The notes under the pieces are model-generated. The model was not told the origin of the DNA and did not search any database. It saw only the letters and a program-made list of their open reading frames with translations. From the IMG/VR virus record IMGVR_UViG_3300012986_000002, positions 1 through 35,564 of that record: a stretch of 35,564 bases of DNA, one strand, 5' to 3'. Position 1 is the first letter of the stretch. Each line of letters begins with the position of its first letter. This DNA is from a virus. Position numbers and translations under genes: made by a program. Below, piece by piece: positions 1 through 8,594 of the stretch.

Positions 1-2
1 GT

Positions 3-1268
3 GCAACTGGTGCTGAAGGTTTACAGGGTCAGCCTGGGATTGCCGGCCCGCAAGGTGACAAAGGCGATATTGGCAATCCAGGAATGCAAGGCGTTCCCGG
101 TGAAAAAGGCGATCGAGGCGATCGAGGTCTAGTTGGCGCTACTGGCTCTCAAGGAAATCCAGGCTTAACCGGCCCACAAGGCAGTCCCGGAATAAAAGGC
201 GATCGTGGCGATCGAGGAATTGCTGGCGATATGGGCGCAACTGGCGCAACTGGCCCGATCGGCTTAACCGGCCCCGCGGGTCAAAAAGGCGATCGCGGTG
301 ATCGAGGAATTCCAGGCGAAATGGGTTCGCAAGGTCTTCAAGGCAATCCCGGTACACGTGGCGAACGGGGAGAGCAAGGAATTCAAGGCATACCGGGTGA
401 TATCGGGCCGACTGGTCAAATGGGGCCTGCAGGTGCAACCGGAGCGCAAGGTGCTCAAGGGCCTCAAGGAATTCAAGGGCGACCGGGCTTAATTTGGCGT
501 GGAAATTGGAACCCAACAATCAGCTACGCCATGTTTGATGCGGTTGCCTACAACGGCAGCAGCTACATTGCCAACGCGCCAAGCATAAATTCTGTACCGC
601 CGTCGGCATTCTGGACTTTGGGAGCTAAACAAGGCGATCCAGGTCTTCAAGGACTCCCCGGAGCTAAAGGTGATACTGGAGCGATCGGTCCGACCGGAGC
701 GCAAGGTGCAACCGGAATGCAAGGTGCAACGGGTCCCGCTGGAGCGCAAGGGCCTCAAGGACTGAAAGGTGATACTGGTTCACCAGGTGCAACCGGAGCT
801 ACTGGTTTAACTGGTGCGACTGGTGCGACTGGAGCGCAAGGAAATCCCGGTATCGCTGGACCGATCGGTCCTACCGGCCCTAAAGGCGATACTGGCCCAA
901 CAGGGCCAGCGGGTCCTGCTGGTGCAGGGGGTATTGTCTGGGGCGAATGGCTCAACATTCCTGTGTTAATTGGCAATGGCACTTTAAGAGTTCGCCGATC
1001 TGGAAACTTACTGCACCTTCAAGGAGGAACCCAAGTAACAGCACCATCTGCTACCGGGACACCTAGTATGACTTTAGCCAATGTTCCATCAGGATTTGGT
1101 GTTACACAAAGCAAACCGTTCCCTGTTTATGCGAATCCATCTTCAGGAACTCACATAACTGTAGGTAGTGTCACTTATGCCAATAGCGGAATCATTGTTT
1201 TGAATTTCGCAAAGGATGCCGGAACAATAAGCACGTACTACGCGATCGATCAGCTCTTAGTTGACTAA
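3..1268 (+). CDS. Collagen-like phage fibre/adhesin protein, 5' partial
   Basis: The reading frame is open at the left edge, so the true start lies outside the window. Gly-X-Y triplets run to about base 485, stop for a roughly 45-residue segment, resume from about 630 to 925, and end in a globular C-terminal domain (about 926-1268) of beta character. The interruption starts GLIWRGNW and has W, Y and V-x-Y-N-G-S-S-Y spacing resembling the small carbohydrate-binding modules (CBM5/12-like) found in phage tail fibres. Collagen-like repeats in phage usually form trimeric stalks and the C-terminal domain nucleates trimerisation. Role in host-surface binding is inferred. A cellular collagen-like surface protein is the alternative. 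Confidence 0.8.
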   Translation, partial: ATGAEGLQGQPGIAGPQGDKGDIGNPGMQGVPGEKGDRGDRGLVGATGSQGNPGLTGPQGSPGIKGDRGDRGIAGDMGATGATGPIGLTGPAGQKGDRGDRGIPGEMGSQGLQGNPGTRGERGEQGIQGIPGDIGPTGQMGPAGATGAQGAQGPQGIQGRPGLIWRGNWNPTISYAMFDAVAYNGSSYIANAPSINSVPPSAFWTLGAKQGDPGLQGLPGAKGDTGAIGPTGAQGATGMQGATGPAGAQGPQGLKGDTGSPGATGATGLTGATGATGAQGNPGIAGPIGPTGPKGDTGPTGPAGPAGAGGIVWGEWLNIPVLIGNGTLRVRRSGNLLHLQGGTQVTAPSATGTPSMTLANVPSGFGVTQSKPFPVYANPSSGTHITVGSVTYANSGIIVLNFAKDAGTISTYYAIDQLLVD

Positions 1269-1277
1269 TATGCAGTT

Positions 1278-1310
1278 CAATAGCCCTGTTTTGCTAAAAC
1301 GGGGCTATTG
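1278..1310 (+). terminator. 15-bp hairpin after the fibre gene
   Basis: A 15-bp stem (one G-T pair) with a GCT loop begins 10 bases after the stop of the fibre gene. No T run follows, so it may be a partial terminator or an RNA-protecting hairpin. Confidence 0.55.
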
Positions 1311-1347
1311 AAGTGAAACTGTTCTATACTCTACTACCTGAATAAAG

Positions 1348-2199
1348 ATGCTTCTACAATTAGCAAACACTTACAACCCAGCAAAGGAATATCCTACAGG
1401 GTTTTGGTTTAGCAGTCCTAAGCTCAACGGGATTCGGTGTGTTTATCAAAGATTTGGCGAAATAAAGGGATTAAGAAGCCAAACTTTAACTACGCGATTC
1501 GTTGGACTCGATCGCCTTGAGTTGGCTTGTCAAGCCATCTGTGATGCTAATAACTTGTCATTCCTGGATGGTGAGCTGTTCATCCCCGGCAAAACACTTG
1601 ATGAACTTACCGTATTAGTGCGCGATCGAACCAATTATGACCTTGCTGAAAAGTTTGCTGTTCAGTTTAGAGTTTCTGCTGTTGTTGAAACAACAAACCC
1701 TAATCTGACAGGTCATCAAATGATTGCTCTGATGCGACAAAACATACCCGCTCAGGGAATGGTGAGCTTGATACCTCAGAATTTGATTCGCAGTACACCG
1801 CTCGGAGTTCTTGATGAAGCGACTTCAGTAATGAATTCTGGCATTTCAGATGAAATAATTCTGAGAAATCCTGACTCTGTTTATTCTGAAGTGCGTAGCT
1901 TGCGGGGCGCGAACGCGCCATCGGACAATCTGTTAAAAGTGAAAGGAATAACAAGCGGAATCTTTACTGTTGTTGGATTTACTCAAAATCCTGTAGTGAA
2001 TTTCGTCAGTTATATGTCCGTTGAAGGCATGGTGAATGGAGTTAATAAAATTACTCGTGTTTACGGCTTAAACGATGAAGAGGAACAGGATCTCTGGATG
2101 AATAGAGATTCCTATATGGGTAAACAAGTCCAAATCGTTTATATGGGGCTAAGTGCTACAGGGAATTTACGAACCCCTGCTTTGGGTCGATTCGTTTAA
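1348..2199 (+). CDS. ATP-dependent DNA ligase paralogue 1
   Basis: This is a 283-residue protein with the nucleotidyltransferase motif order of small viral ATP-dependent ligases: motif I K25-L-N-G-I-R30, motif III F-L-D74-G-E76, motif IV region D168-E-I-I-L-R-N-P, motif V L-L-K197-V-K199, then a short C-terminal OB-like part. The family seals DNA nicks through an enzyme-AMP intermediate on the motif I lysine. Two positions are weak: the usual KxDG is K-L-N-G, and the EG of motif IV lacks its glycine. An 8-residue insertion (from R183 on) encoded by a 24-bp repeat sits between motifs IV and V; paralogue 2 lacks it. The stop codon overlaps the Shine-Dalgarno sequence of paralogue 2, so the two form an operon. 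Activity is uncertain. Confidence 0.8.
   Translation: MLLQLANTYNPAKEYPTGFWFSSPKLNGIRCVYQRFGEIKGLRSQTLTTRFVGLDRLELACQAICDANNLSFLDGELFIPGKTLDELTVLVRDRTNYDLAEKFAVQFRVSAVVETTNPNLTGHQMIALMRQNIPAQGMVSLIPQNLIRSTPLGVLDEATSVMNSGISDEIILRNPDSVYSEVRSLRGANAPSDNLLKVKGITSGIFTVVGFTQNPVVNFVSYMSVEGMVNGVNKITRVYGLNDEEEQDLWMNRDSYMGKQVQIVYMGLSATGNLRTPALGRFV
1896..1919 (+). repeat. Very small palindromic repeat, 24 bp, in-frame in ligase 1
   Basis: The insert begins TAGCTTGCGGGG and contains the palindrome GGCGCG-AA-CGCGCC. It is flanked by CG on the left and ATCG on the right, so excision leaves CGATCG. The matching place in ligase 2 reads CGATCG with no insert. The 24-bp length keeps the frame and adds eight residues. 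Confidence 0.9.
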
Positions 2200-2212
2200 G
2201 GAGAAAGTTTGA

Positions 2213-3078
2213 ATGATGTTGCCACAATTAGCCAATACTTACAGCCCAACAAAAAACTATGGGGTAACAGAATGGTTTAGCAGTCCTAAACTAGATGGAG
2301 TCCGCTGCTTATATGAAAATATGACCAGTGGATTGAGAAGTCGTAGCTTGCGGGGCGCGTAGCGCCATCGGGCTTGAATCGATATTCAGGAATGACTGAG
2401 ATTGAGGAAATATGCGAAAGTATCCGATCGACTAATAATCTATCTTTTATAGACGGTGAGTTGTACATCCCTGGAACTATTTTTGATGTTATCTCAGGAA
2501 TAGTCCGCAGTAGAAAAACTGTAGAATCTGTAGTAGCAAATAAACAAAAAGTTCAGTTCCGCATCTTTGCGATCGGGTTCAATCAATTCCCGACAGTGGA
2601 GACAGTTCATGAAGTAGATCAGGTCAAGCTAATTTTCCCGGCAATGGGGAAAGTTAGCTACGTCCCTCAGAAATTGATTGAAAATAATCCTTTGGTAATC
2701 CAAACTGAAGCTGAATTAGTCAAAAGTTCTGGACTCTCAGATGAAGGGATAATGCTGCGGAATCCGAACTCTATTTACTCCGGGGTTCGATCGAACAATC
2801 TCCTAAAAGTGAAAAACTTTGTTAAGAACAACTTTACGGTGGTTGGGTTTACCAAAGGTAGTGGCAAATATGCCAAGTCTTTGGGTAATTTACTGATTCG
2901 GGGAATGATTAACAATCAAATTATTAATAGTCGAGTCGGCACAGGATTTACTGACTTGGAGCGATCGACAATATTTGCAAACCAAGCTGATTATTTAGGC
3001 AGAACGCTGGAAGTGGTTTATCTTGGCGTGACCGCTACAGGCTCTCTACGGCATCCAGTGTTTTCGGGATTTGTGTGA
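2213..3078 (+). pseudogene. ATP-dependent DNA ligase paralogue 2, split by a 23-bp repeat
   Basis: The gene starts at ATG 2213, 9 bases after AAGGAG (2198-2203). After 43 codons a 23-bp repeat (2344-2366) brings a TAG at 2360-2362 and shifts the frame; the remainder is open from TTG 2374 to 3078. Removing the 23 bp gives one 280-residue ligase colinear with paralogue 1. The motifs are canonical here: S-S-P-K-L-D-G-V-R, F-I-D-G-E, D-E-G-I-M-L-R-N-P, L-L-K-V-K, and a C-terminal R-H-P-V-F. The better-looking ligase of the pair is therefore the broken one. A fragment starting at 2374 or 2392 would lack the motif I lysine and could not form the adenylate. Confidence 0.85.
2344..2366 (+). repeat. 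Very small palindromic repeat, 23 bp, disrupting ligase 2
   Basis: It starts TAGCTTGCGGGG and ends in the palindrome GGCGC-GTA-GCGCC. It sits between CG (2342-2343) and ATCG (2367-2370); deletion recreates CGATCG and restores the ligase frame. Confidence 0.92.
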
Positions 3079-3091
3079 ACCAAAATAGAGG

Positions 3092-3136
3092 CAGAAAAAA
3101 GCTTGAGTAGTGTACATCTACTCAAGCTTTTTTCTG
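3092..3136. terminator. Bidirectional terminator, 19-bp perfect stem
   Basis: Two perfectly complementary 19-base arms flank a 7-base loop, with an A run on the left arm and a T run on the right. It lies between the converging ligase (+) and HU-like (-) genes and should end transcription from both sides. Confidence 0.92.
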
Positions 3137-3149
3137 TTCGGCTCAAAAA

Positions 3150-3731
3150 CTATTGGACAATTCCTACAAGTTCCGGCACTTTCCCCGCTAATTTCCAGCC
3201 TGTGGTAGGCGAGTAAACCGGGGTGCTAGCGTTAACTCCCCAGCCTGCTAGTTCACTTGTTGGTACTTCAACGAAGGAACTGTCAGGAGCTTTGATTTGC
3301 CAGGTTTGCTCAGGATGACTCAAGGTTTTTTGCGCTAGCAAGTCGGCTGGAATAGGAGGAGGTTGAATGGCTGCAACAGGAGGAACAGGAGGAACAGGAG
3401 GAACAGGAGCGACAGATTGAGCAGTAGATTCAGCAGCAGGTGCAGGCTGTGGTTGGCTTGGATCAGGCTGAACTAAAGTCAAAAAGGATTTGCTGAAAGT
3501 CAACTTAGGTCTGCGAGAAGCTTTAAAAGTGATAGCTTCTCCAGTCCGAGGGTTGCGTCCTTGACGTTCAGGTCGATCGGTAGCTTTTAAAATCCCTAAC
3601 CCTTCCAATGGTAGCTTTTCACCATTGCGGAGAGTGAGTGACATGAAGGCTACTGCTGAATCCCATACCGCGTTAACGGTACTTTCAGCGAATCCAGTTG
3701 AAGCTTTTACGTGGTCAGTTAAGGCAGACAT
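3150..3731 (-). CDS. HU-family DNA-binding protein with Pro-rich linker and C-terminal GYF_2-like domain
   Basis: Residues 1-90 are HU-like: an N-terminal helical part and then the beta-arm signature (R-N-P-R-T-G-E) followed by K-A-S-R-R-P. HU/IHF proteins bend and compact DNA. Residues about 95-130 are a Pro/Ala/Val linker with repeated P-P-V, and about 140-193 form a small domain (W-Q-I-K, S-E-L-A-G-W, G-W-K-L-A) that resembles a GYF_2-type protein-binding fold. At 193 residues it is about twice the size of plain HU. It is downstream of the polymerase-like gene on the same strand, about 46 bases away. DNA binding is well supported by motif; the role of the tail is a guess. Confidence 0.75.
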   Translation of the reverse strand: MSALTDHVKASTGFAESTVNAVWDSAVAFMSLTLRNGEKLPLEGLGILKATDRPERQGRNPRTGEAITFKASRRPKLTFSKSFLTLVQPDPSQPQPAPAAESTAQSVAPVPPVPPVPPVAAIQPPPIPADLLAQKTLSHPEQTWQIKAPDSSFVEVPTSELAGWGVNASTPVYSPTTGWKLAGKVPELVGIVQ

Positions 3732-3777
3732 GACTAATGCTAACTAATGAATATTTTAATTATGCACTAGGAAATGA

Positions 3778-6489
3778 TTAATTGGGTGGTAGACCAAAAT
3801 CTTCCGGCTTATAAAGACCTGCTGGCATTTTATTTTCCAAGTAATCGATCTGTTCTTGACTAAGCGATCGATTATACAGCCGAACTGTTTTCGTAATGAT
3901 TCGCCCAGCTTCGTCCATATATTTGCCGTTGGTGTAACAGCGCATCTCGCGAGTTTCGCCGATCGCAACTTTACTTTGGTACTCTTTCGGTATCCATCCA
4001 AGGGGGAAGTACCCGATATTTCTGGTACTTTCAGGAAAGCTCATATCAACACCAAGTTCCATCCGCGCCTTTGTCTCACCCGCAGCAGGTTTCATCCGTT
4101 GAACAATCCGAACAAGAACATTTTGCCCTTTCCATTCACCTTTACTCCACACATTGGGTTCTTGCTTGTGAACGTTGTATGCGTTGAAATAAGGCAAAGT
4201 ATCAGGATTTTCTTGTAAGTCCATGAGGATTTCGTCCCTGAATAAGTTGAACACCAGCGAGCCGGTGCTAATTTCGGATGCTCCGGTATGAACCGCTCTC
4301 CAGTAAGCAGCAGCCCAACTTTTTTCGCCGAAAGCTCTGCCTTCATCATCCGCAACATGATTTAGCGCAAATTCTTTGAGAGCTTGAAATTTAGCCGATA
4401 CCTCACGAATTTTGGTAGTATCGCCATCATTTTGCTTTTTCCATTCGATCGCAACCTTCATTTCGTCCCCGTATCCTTTGCGCTGTTCAAAAGCAAAATC
4501 TAATTGCCTTCGATCAACCACAACACCCACAAAAAGTGCATTCTCAAAGGAGTTGATGTCGATGTTGGTTTCCAATTGAGCTGGTCGCCAGTAGGTGTTA
4601 ACGACTCTGACCAGCCGGGAAATAGTATCGATCGCATCGTCGGCAACGGCACAGGGTCGAGTTAAATAAACCGCATCCTCTTTAAAATCTTTGAGCCAGG
4701 GAATTTTCCCGCCGTCTCCTAGACCATTGAGATATTCGGTAACAGCTTGCAAACCCTTGTCATTATTGGGATATGCCGATTTCAATGAGTCAACCGCGAT
4801 TTGGAGTTCCTGACTGAGAAAGTCGATGATTGACATCTCGACTGGAGCTGTTTGCATCCCGCCGTCCGGAATCATCAGGACTATTCCTTCAGCTCCCGCA
4901 CCTCGGGCCCGACCCAGAAGTGAGGCAACAATCCCGGTGCTGTCATTCATGCTGTTAACGGCGACTTCTTGGAGAGTTCCAGGCAACGCCATTTTTGGAA
5001 GCTTGTCAACGGATGGAGGTTTGTCAAAGTTGGCGATCGCATCTCTCAGAGCTGGATACTCCTTGGATGCGATGAGCTGAACAAAGTCCCCGTCAAAGTC
5101 TCTGCCCAAATTCAGCATGAGTTTTGTCGAGGCTGCCATCAATCCATAGCCTCTGGCATAAGTGCCTTCATGACGGTTGATCCAGAGCTGACAATCTCCC
5201 CAGTGGCGCATGGGGTTGCAAAATACGATGTACTCGCCGGGAGCCATGCCAGGTGCACAAAATACTTTTTCCCTAAAAGTGGTTACGTTGTTAGCGTCCG
5301 TGGTTTCGTATTTTTGGAAATACTCATCAGGTTGCGACATTAGCGACCAAAAACGAACTCCGGCTGCTTTGGCTAAGTTGAGCCAAACAACGCGAAGCCT
5401 TTCAGCTACCTTCGTAGTGATGTAGGGATGCAGTAACAGCCTGCCTTTTATGTCATATTTAATAATCTCCATTGCTGTGTTGACATATTCAGCTTCTGAC
5501 TGGATATTATCGCCCTGTTCGAGTTCTTGGGCAGCTTCTACTTGATGAATTCGTAACTCAGTAGCCAAGGCTTGAATTGAGTTAGTAGCTGCTACTAATT
5601 TTTCACATTTGGCTCGGAGCCGGCTAATTATGTTGTCTTCTTCAAGCGTCTGAAACTTAAACCACTGAAACAGCATCCAGCCTGCTTTGGCTGTGCGCTT
5701 TTCCGCCTCGAATACTAACCCACACAGTAATTTATCTGTGTAGTTTCCAAGTGCTGGTTTTTTGCCTTTGAGCGAACTCCAAGGGATGACCAAATCATAG
5801 CCCGAGTCATCTAGTTCGGGATTATAAGCGATCGTCCCTTTTGCTACCCATTTTTTAAACGCTGCTATCCGAAACTGAATAGGAATATCAGCATCAATCT
5901 CATCAGGATTAAATTCTACTGTTCCCGCACCGAGTAATTGCATGAATTCTCTCGAAGCTTTTGCGTGACTGTCTCCGCTGTTCCAGTGCCGTTTATTTAC
6001 TGGATCATCTTGCGGGTTGCCGTTACCATCTTTAGCTGTATCATCAACAATCACATAATTGAATTTTCGCCCAATTAAATGCTTGCATCCTGTGTGAAGA
6101 ATACTGCCGTAAATGATTCGTTTCCATTGTTCCTTTGCTAGAGTTCCATAGTAGTCTTTCCCGATCGGAGCTAAATTGAATGTAAACCTGCCATGATTGC
6201 GGGAGTTGCTAGCTAAATCCAGTTGATATCGATCGGTTTTGTTCGCTATAAATGGATTCAGCAGTGCAGAATTTTTAGTGTTTTCTGGAATTTCACCAAT
6301 ACAAAATCTATCTTTTCCAACATCTTTGTGTAACCCGGAAAGCAGAGTATTTCGCAAAGTTACTTTAGGAGTATTTGACCATTGTTTTGCAATGCAGTCC
6401 CATACACCCAAAACAGCAGTCGTTGCTATTTTTGCCAGTGTTTCATCTGCGCCGTACCAGTCGTAGGTCAGTTCATATTCTGTGGGCAT
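3778..6489 (-). CDS. Two-barrel RNA polymerase-like protein (DxDGD), single subunit
   Basis: This 903-residue protein carries the hallmark of RNA polymerases with two double-psi beta-barrels: G-R-D464-F-D466-G-D468-F, where the three aspartates would hold the catalytic Mg2+. Upstream are N425-P-M-R-H-W-G-D432, recalling the R-N-P-x-x-H-x-G-D element of QDE-1/RDR-type enzymes, and K217-G-T with a D-L-V-I-P..K-G stretch that could be the lysine-bearing first barrel. The size is close to that of the single-subunit RNAP YonO of phage SPbeta. I infer a divergent phage-type single-subunit RNA polymerase, DNA- or RNA-templated unknown. It starts 4 bases after the stop of the upstream membrane-protein gene (TAATCAGATG), implying coupling. 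No homology search was possible; motif resemblance is the evidence. Confidence 0.6.
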   Translation of the reverse strand: MPTEYELTYDWYGADETLAKIATTAVLGVWDCIAKQWSNTPKVTLRNTLLSGLHKDVGKDRFCIGEIPENTKNSALLNPFIANKTDRYQLDLASNSRNHGRFTFNLAPIGKDYYGTLAKEQWKRIIYGSILHTGCKHLIGRKFNYVIVDDTAKDGNGNPQDDPVNKRHWNSGDSHAKASREFMQLLGAGTVEFNPDEIDADIPIQFRIAAFKKWVAKGTIAYNPELDDSGYDLVIPWSSLKGKKPALGNYTDKLLCGLVFEAEKRTAKAGWMLFQWFKFQTLEEDNIISRLRAKCEKLVAATNSIQALATELRIHQVEAAQELEQGDNIQSEAEYVNTAMEIIKYDIKGRLLLHPYITTKVAERLRVVWLNLAKAAGVRFWSLMSQPDEYFQKYETTDANNVTTFREKVFCAPGMAPGEYIVFCNPMRHWGDCQLWINRHEGTYARGYGLMAASTKLMLNLGRDFDGDFVQLIASKEYPALRDAIANFDKPPSVDKLPKMALPGTLQEVAVNSMNDSTGIVASLLGRARGAGAEGIVLMIPDGGMQTAPVEMSIIDFLSQELQIAVDSLKSAYPNNDKGLQAVTEYLNGLGDGGKIPWLKDFKEDAVYLTRPCAVADDAIDTISRLVRVVNTYWRPAQLETNIDINSFENALFVGVVVDRRQLDFAFEQRKGYGDEMKVAIEWKKQNDGDTTKIREVSAKFQALKEFALNHVADDEGRAFGEKSWAAAYWRAVHTGASEISTGSLVFNLFRDEILMDLQENPDTLPYFNAYNVHKQEPNVWSKGEWKGQNVLVRIVQRMKPAAGETKARMELGVDMSFPESTRNIGYFPLGWIPKEYQSKVAIGETREMRCYTNGKYMDEAGRIITKTVRLYNRSLSQEQIDYLENKMPAGLYKPEDFGLPPN

Positions 6490-6493
6490 CTGA

Positions 6494-7945
6494 TTAAATG
6501 AAGTCCATAAACTTGAGTCTACCTGTTGCTATTCTAGCAACTTTGTCTGCCCCTAATAATGCTGCAATTTGTTCTTGTCCAGTGACTTGAATAGGATTAT
6601 CAGGATTAGTTAAATTATAACAAACAGCATACTCGTTTTTAGGATCTAACCCGAGTCCTATAATTTGGCTCATACGAAGTCGAGCAGTGTCTCGCATCTC
6701 TTTAGCTGAGGCTTTGAATTGTTCCAATATCTCGATCGTGTTAGTATCGTACATGGAAGCTACTTTCAAATTAAATCGGCTAGGATTATCTGCTAAATCT
6801 CCAAAGATGTAGAGAGTTTTTGCTAGGGCAGTTTTGTTTCGCATGGCTAAAATAATGATGATCGAGACGATTAAAATCGGGCCCGCCATTCCCAACAAAA
6901 ACATCCAGGCAGTAACATTCATATTCGTCGTACCAAAAACAGTCATTAACAAAGCTTCGTTAGCTTTTAAAGCAGAAGCAGCAAAAAATCTTAGTGCTTG
7001 AGCTCCTGAACTGCCAGAAACTTTGAGAACAACCGAAGTTACACAATGAGTAAGAGCTGAAATTAAACTGGCTGGCATTCCAATCAGATTCATACAATTG
7101 GTTAAAAACCAGCTTGCTATGCTGGAAATTATGCCTGCGGTAATCCCTACAGTCGCCAAAGCACCGCTAACAGCTACGATCGGCGCTACCACCGGAACAA
7201 CTATCAAAGCGCTTGCATTGACCGCAACACTTCGGATTGACAAAATTCGATCGTTATAAATTGAATTGATGTCGTAGCTACTGCTAGCTGTGATGACTCT
7301 GGGAGAAGGAATCGGCGCATCACCCATAGCAACCAAACTTCTAGCGACATTGTTGTATTTAGCTCTGGTTCTTCTTCTTTCATTCAATTTCAAACGCTGA
7401 TCCTGTAATTCCCGGTAATATTGATCTCTTAATCTTCTGGCTTCTTCCTGCATCTGAAGCTTTTTTTGATTAATTGATGACCAAGCCGAATCCATAGCGT
7501 AGTCAACTTTTACTCCCATTTTGGACAATTCTGGGAGATTTAAACTGTTGTTGAAAGCATTTATGACATCGCCATAGATACCTTTCTCTGTACTGGTAGA
7601 AGTTAATGCAGCCAAAGTTCTTTCACCAGCACCCGCTAGATTGTCATAAAGTTTGCTGTTGTAAGCTCTGTTTATGCCGTGGGATGTTTCCAGAAATGCT
7701 GTACCACATTGACCTATCAGCATAGGAAATGCTGCTATATTTTGTGACGATTCAAGCCAACTGAGGATAGCTTTCCCCCCTGGATGGCTTAATATTCCTT
7801 GAATTAGGGGTTGTTCCATCAACCATTGTTGTGGAGCATCCATGATTTTTTGGATTTCAGTCACGCCTGTTAGTGATTGAAAGTTTGCCCAGACATCGCC
7901 GATTTGATCGGTGATATCTGGAGATTGGGGTGTTTCTTCTGGCAT
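6494..7945 (-). CDS. Coiled-coil membrane protein of unknown function
   Basis: I chose the ATG at 7945 (M-P-E-E-T-P), giving 483 residues; a TTG at 7987 would add 14. No clear Shine-Dalgarno sequence precedes either. The first 200 residues are soluble-looking and end in a charged coiled coil (Q-M-Q-E-E-A-R-R-L-R). Two to four hydrophobic segments follow in the middle: one long stretch rich in V/A/I/G, one near M-P-A-S-L-I-S-A-L, and one rich in I/L ending before A-M-R-N-K. The last 110 residues are again soluble. I do not recognise the family. It immediately precedes the polymerase-like gene, so the two are likely co-expressed; membrane anchoring of a transcription or packaging complex is only speculation. 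Confidence 0.65.
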   Translation of the reverse strand: MPEETPQSPDITDQIGDVWANFQSLTGVTEIQKIMDAPQQWLMEQPLIQGILSHPGGKAILSWLESSQNIAAFPMLIGQCGTAFLETSHGINRAYNSKLYDNLAGAGERTLAALTSTSTEKGIYGDVINAFNNSLNLPELSKMGVKVDYAMDSAWSSINQKKLQMQEEARRLRDQYYRELQDQRLKLNERRRTRAKYNNVARSLVAMGDAPIPSPRVITASSSYDINSIYNDRILSIRSVAVNASALIVVPVVAPIVAVSGALATVGITAGIISSIASWFLTNCMNLIGMPASLISALTHCVTSVVLKVSGSSGAQALRFFAASALKANEALLMTVFGTTNMNVTAWMFLLGMAGPILIVSIIIILAMRNKTALAKTLYIFGDLADNPSRFNLKVASMYDTNTIEILEQFKASAKEMRDTARLRMSQIIGLGLDPKNEYAVCYNLTNPDNPIQVTGQEQIAALLGADKVARIATGRLKFMDFI

Positions 7946-8015
7946 AGTAATTATGTTGGATACTGAACTAATAATATTATAGTTCAAGTCACATTCATAA
8001 TCTTATATAGGATAA

Positions 8016-8051
8016 TTCCTGACTCTGTAGAAATTAATTCAGAGTCAGGAA
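8016..8051 (-). terminator. 12-bp hairpin after RNase H gene
   Basis: Arms TTCCTGACTCTG and CAGAGTCAGGAA are perfectly complementary across a 12-base loop. It lies just past the 3' end of the RNase H gene and before the membrane-protein gene, so RNase H is probably its own transcript. Confidence 0.65.
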
Positions 8052-8077
8052 GACAGAACTATGCTTCAAAGATTGGA

Positions 8078-8503
8078 TTAATGCGGGTTAATAACTTGTT
8101 CTTTAGCAAGTCGATCGCACTCAGCTAGTTCAGGAGTTGAGTTCCGTGCTAACCACAGCCATGTCACCTCATGAACTTTTGCTAACTTATCAAGTTCTTC
8201 CCACAAATCTTGGTTAGCGTTACGTTTCCAACTTTTAGCCATCGTGTTTACGACGTAGGTTGAATCTGAAAACAGTGTAACTTTGCAAGGTTTCTTGAGA
8301 GCTTTCAAAGCTTCGATCGCTGCTGTTAATTCCATGCGATTGTTAGTATTGGTTGTCTCAGATTTACCACTAATCGCTTTTTTATTTGGCTTACCTGGAA
8401 TTGTAAGTATTGCAGCCCAACCACCGGGCCCGGGATTTCCTGAGCAAGCACCATCACAGTGAATATTAACCACACTTTTTGTTTCAGTTACATTTGCTGT
8501 CAT
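8078..8503 (-). CDS. rnhA: Ribonuclease HI
   Basis: RNase HI cleaves the RNA strand of RNA-DNA hybrids, for example primers in phage replication. The 141-residue protein shows D17 in H-C-D-G-A, E58 in N-R-M-E-L, D80 in F-S-D-S-T and D130 in E-C-D-R-L-A, the four metal-binding acids of the family. The His loop of the E. coli enzyme (near H124) is replaced by A-R-N-S-T-P-E, so that auxiliary histidine is absent here. The start at 8503 is preceded on the coding strand by the GCTTCGC leader motif 32 bases upstream. It diverges from the gene at 8595. Confidence 0.92.
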   Translation of the reverse strand: MTANVTETKSVVNIHCDGACSGNPGPGGWAAILTIPGKPNKKAISGKSETTNTNNRMELTAAIEALKALKKPCKVTLFSDSTYVVNTMAKSWKRNANQDLWEELDKLAKVHEVTWLWLARNSTPELAECDRLAKEQVINPH

Positions 8504-8522
8504 TGATTTTAAAAAAACAACA

Positions 8523-8542
8523 TCAAAATCTCAAAGCGAAGC
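8523..8542 (-). promoter_or_regulatory. GCTTCGC-N10-TGA leader motif before rnhA
   Basis: On the minus strand GCTTCGC (8536-8542) is followed after ten bases by TGA; GCTTCGC ends 32 bases before the ATG. The flanking bases A and T extend the mini-stem. Confidence 0.65.
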
Positions 8543-8594
8543 TACCTGAAACCTGAATCATTGCTATAATATAACAAATAATTGAGAGATTCTT

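Noticed and set aside
139-982. Long open frames antisense to and out of frame with the collagen-like gene
   Set aside because: They arise from the Gly-X-Y codon periodicity and carry no recognisable protein features.
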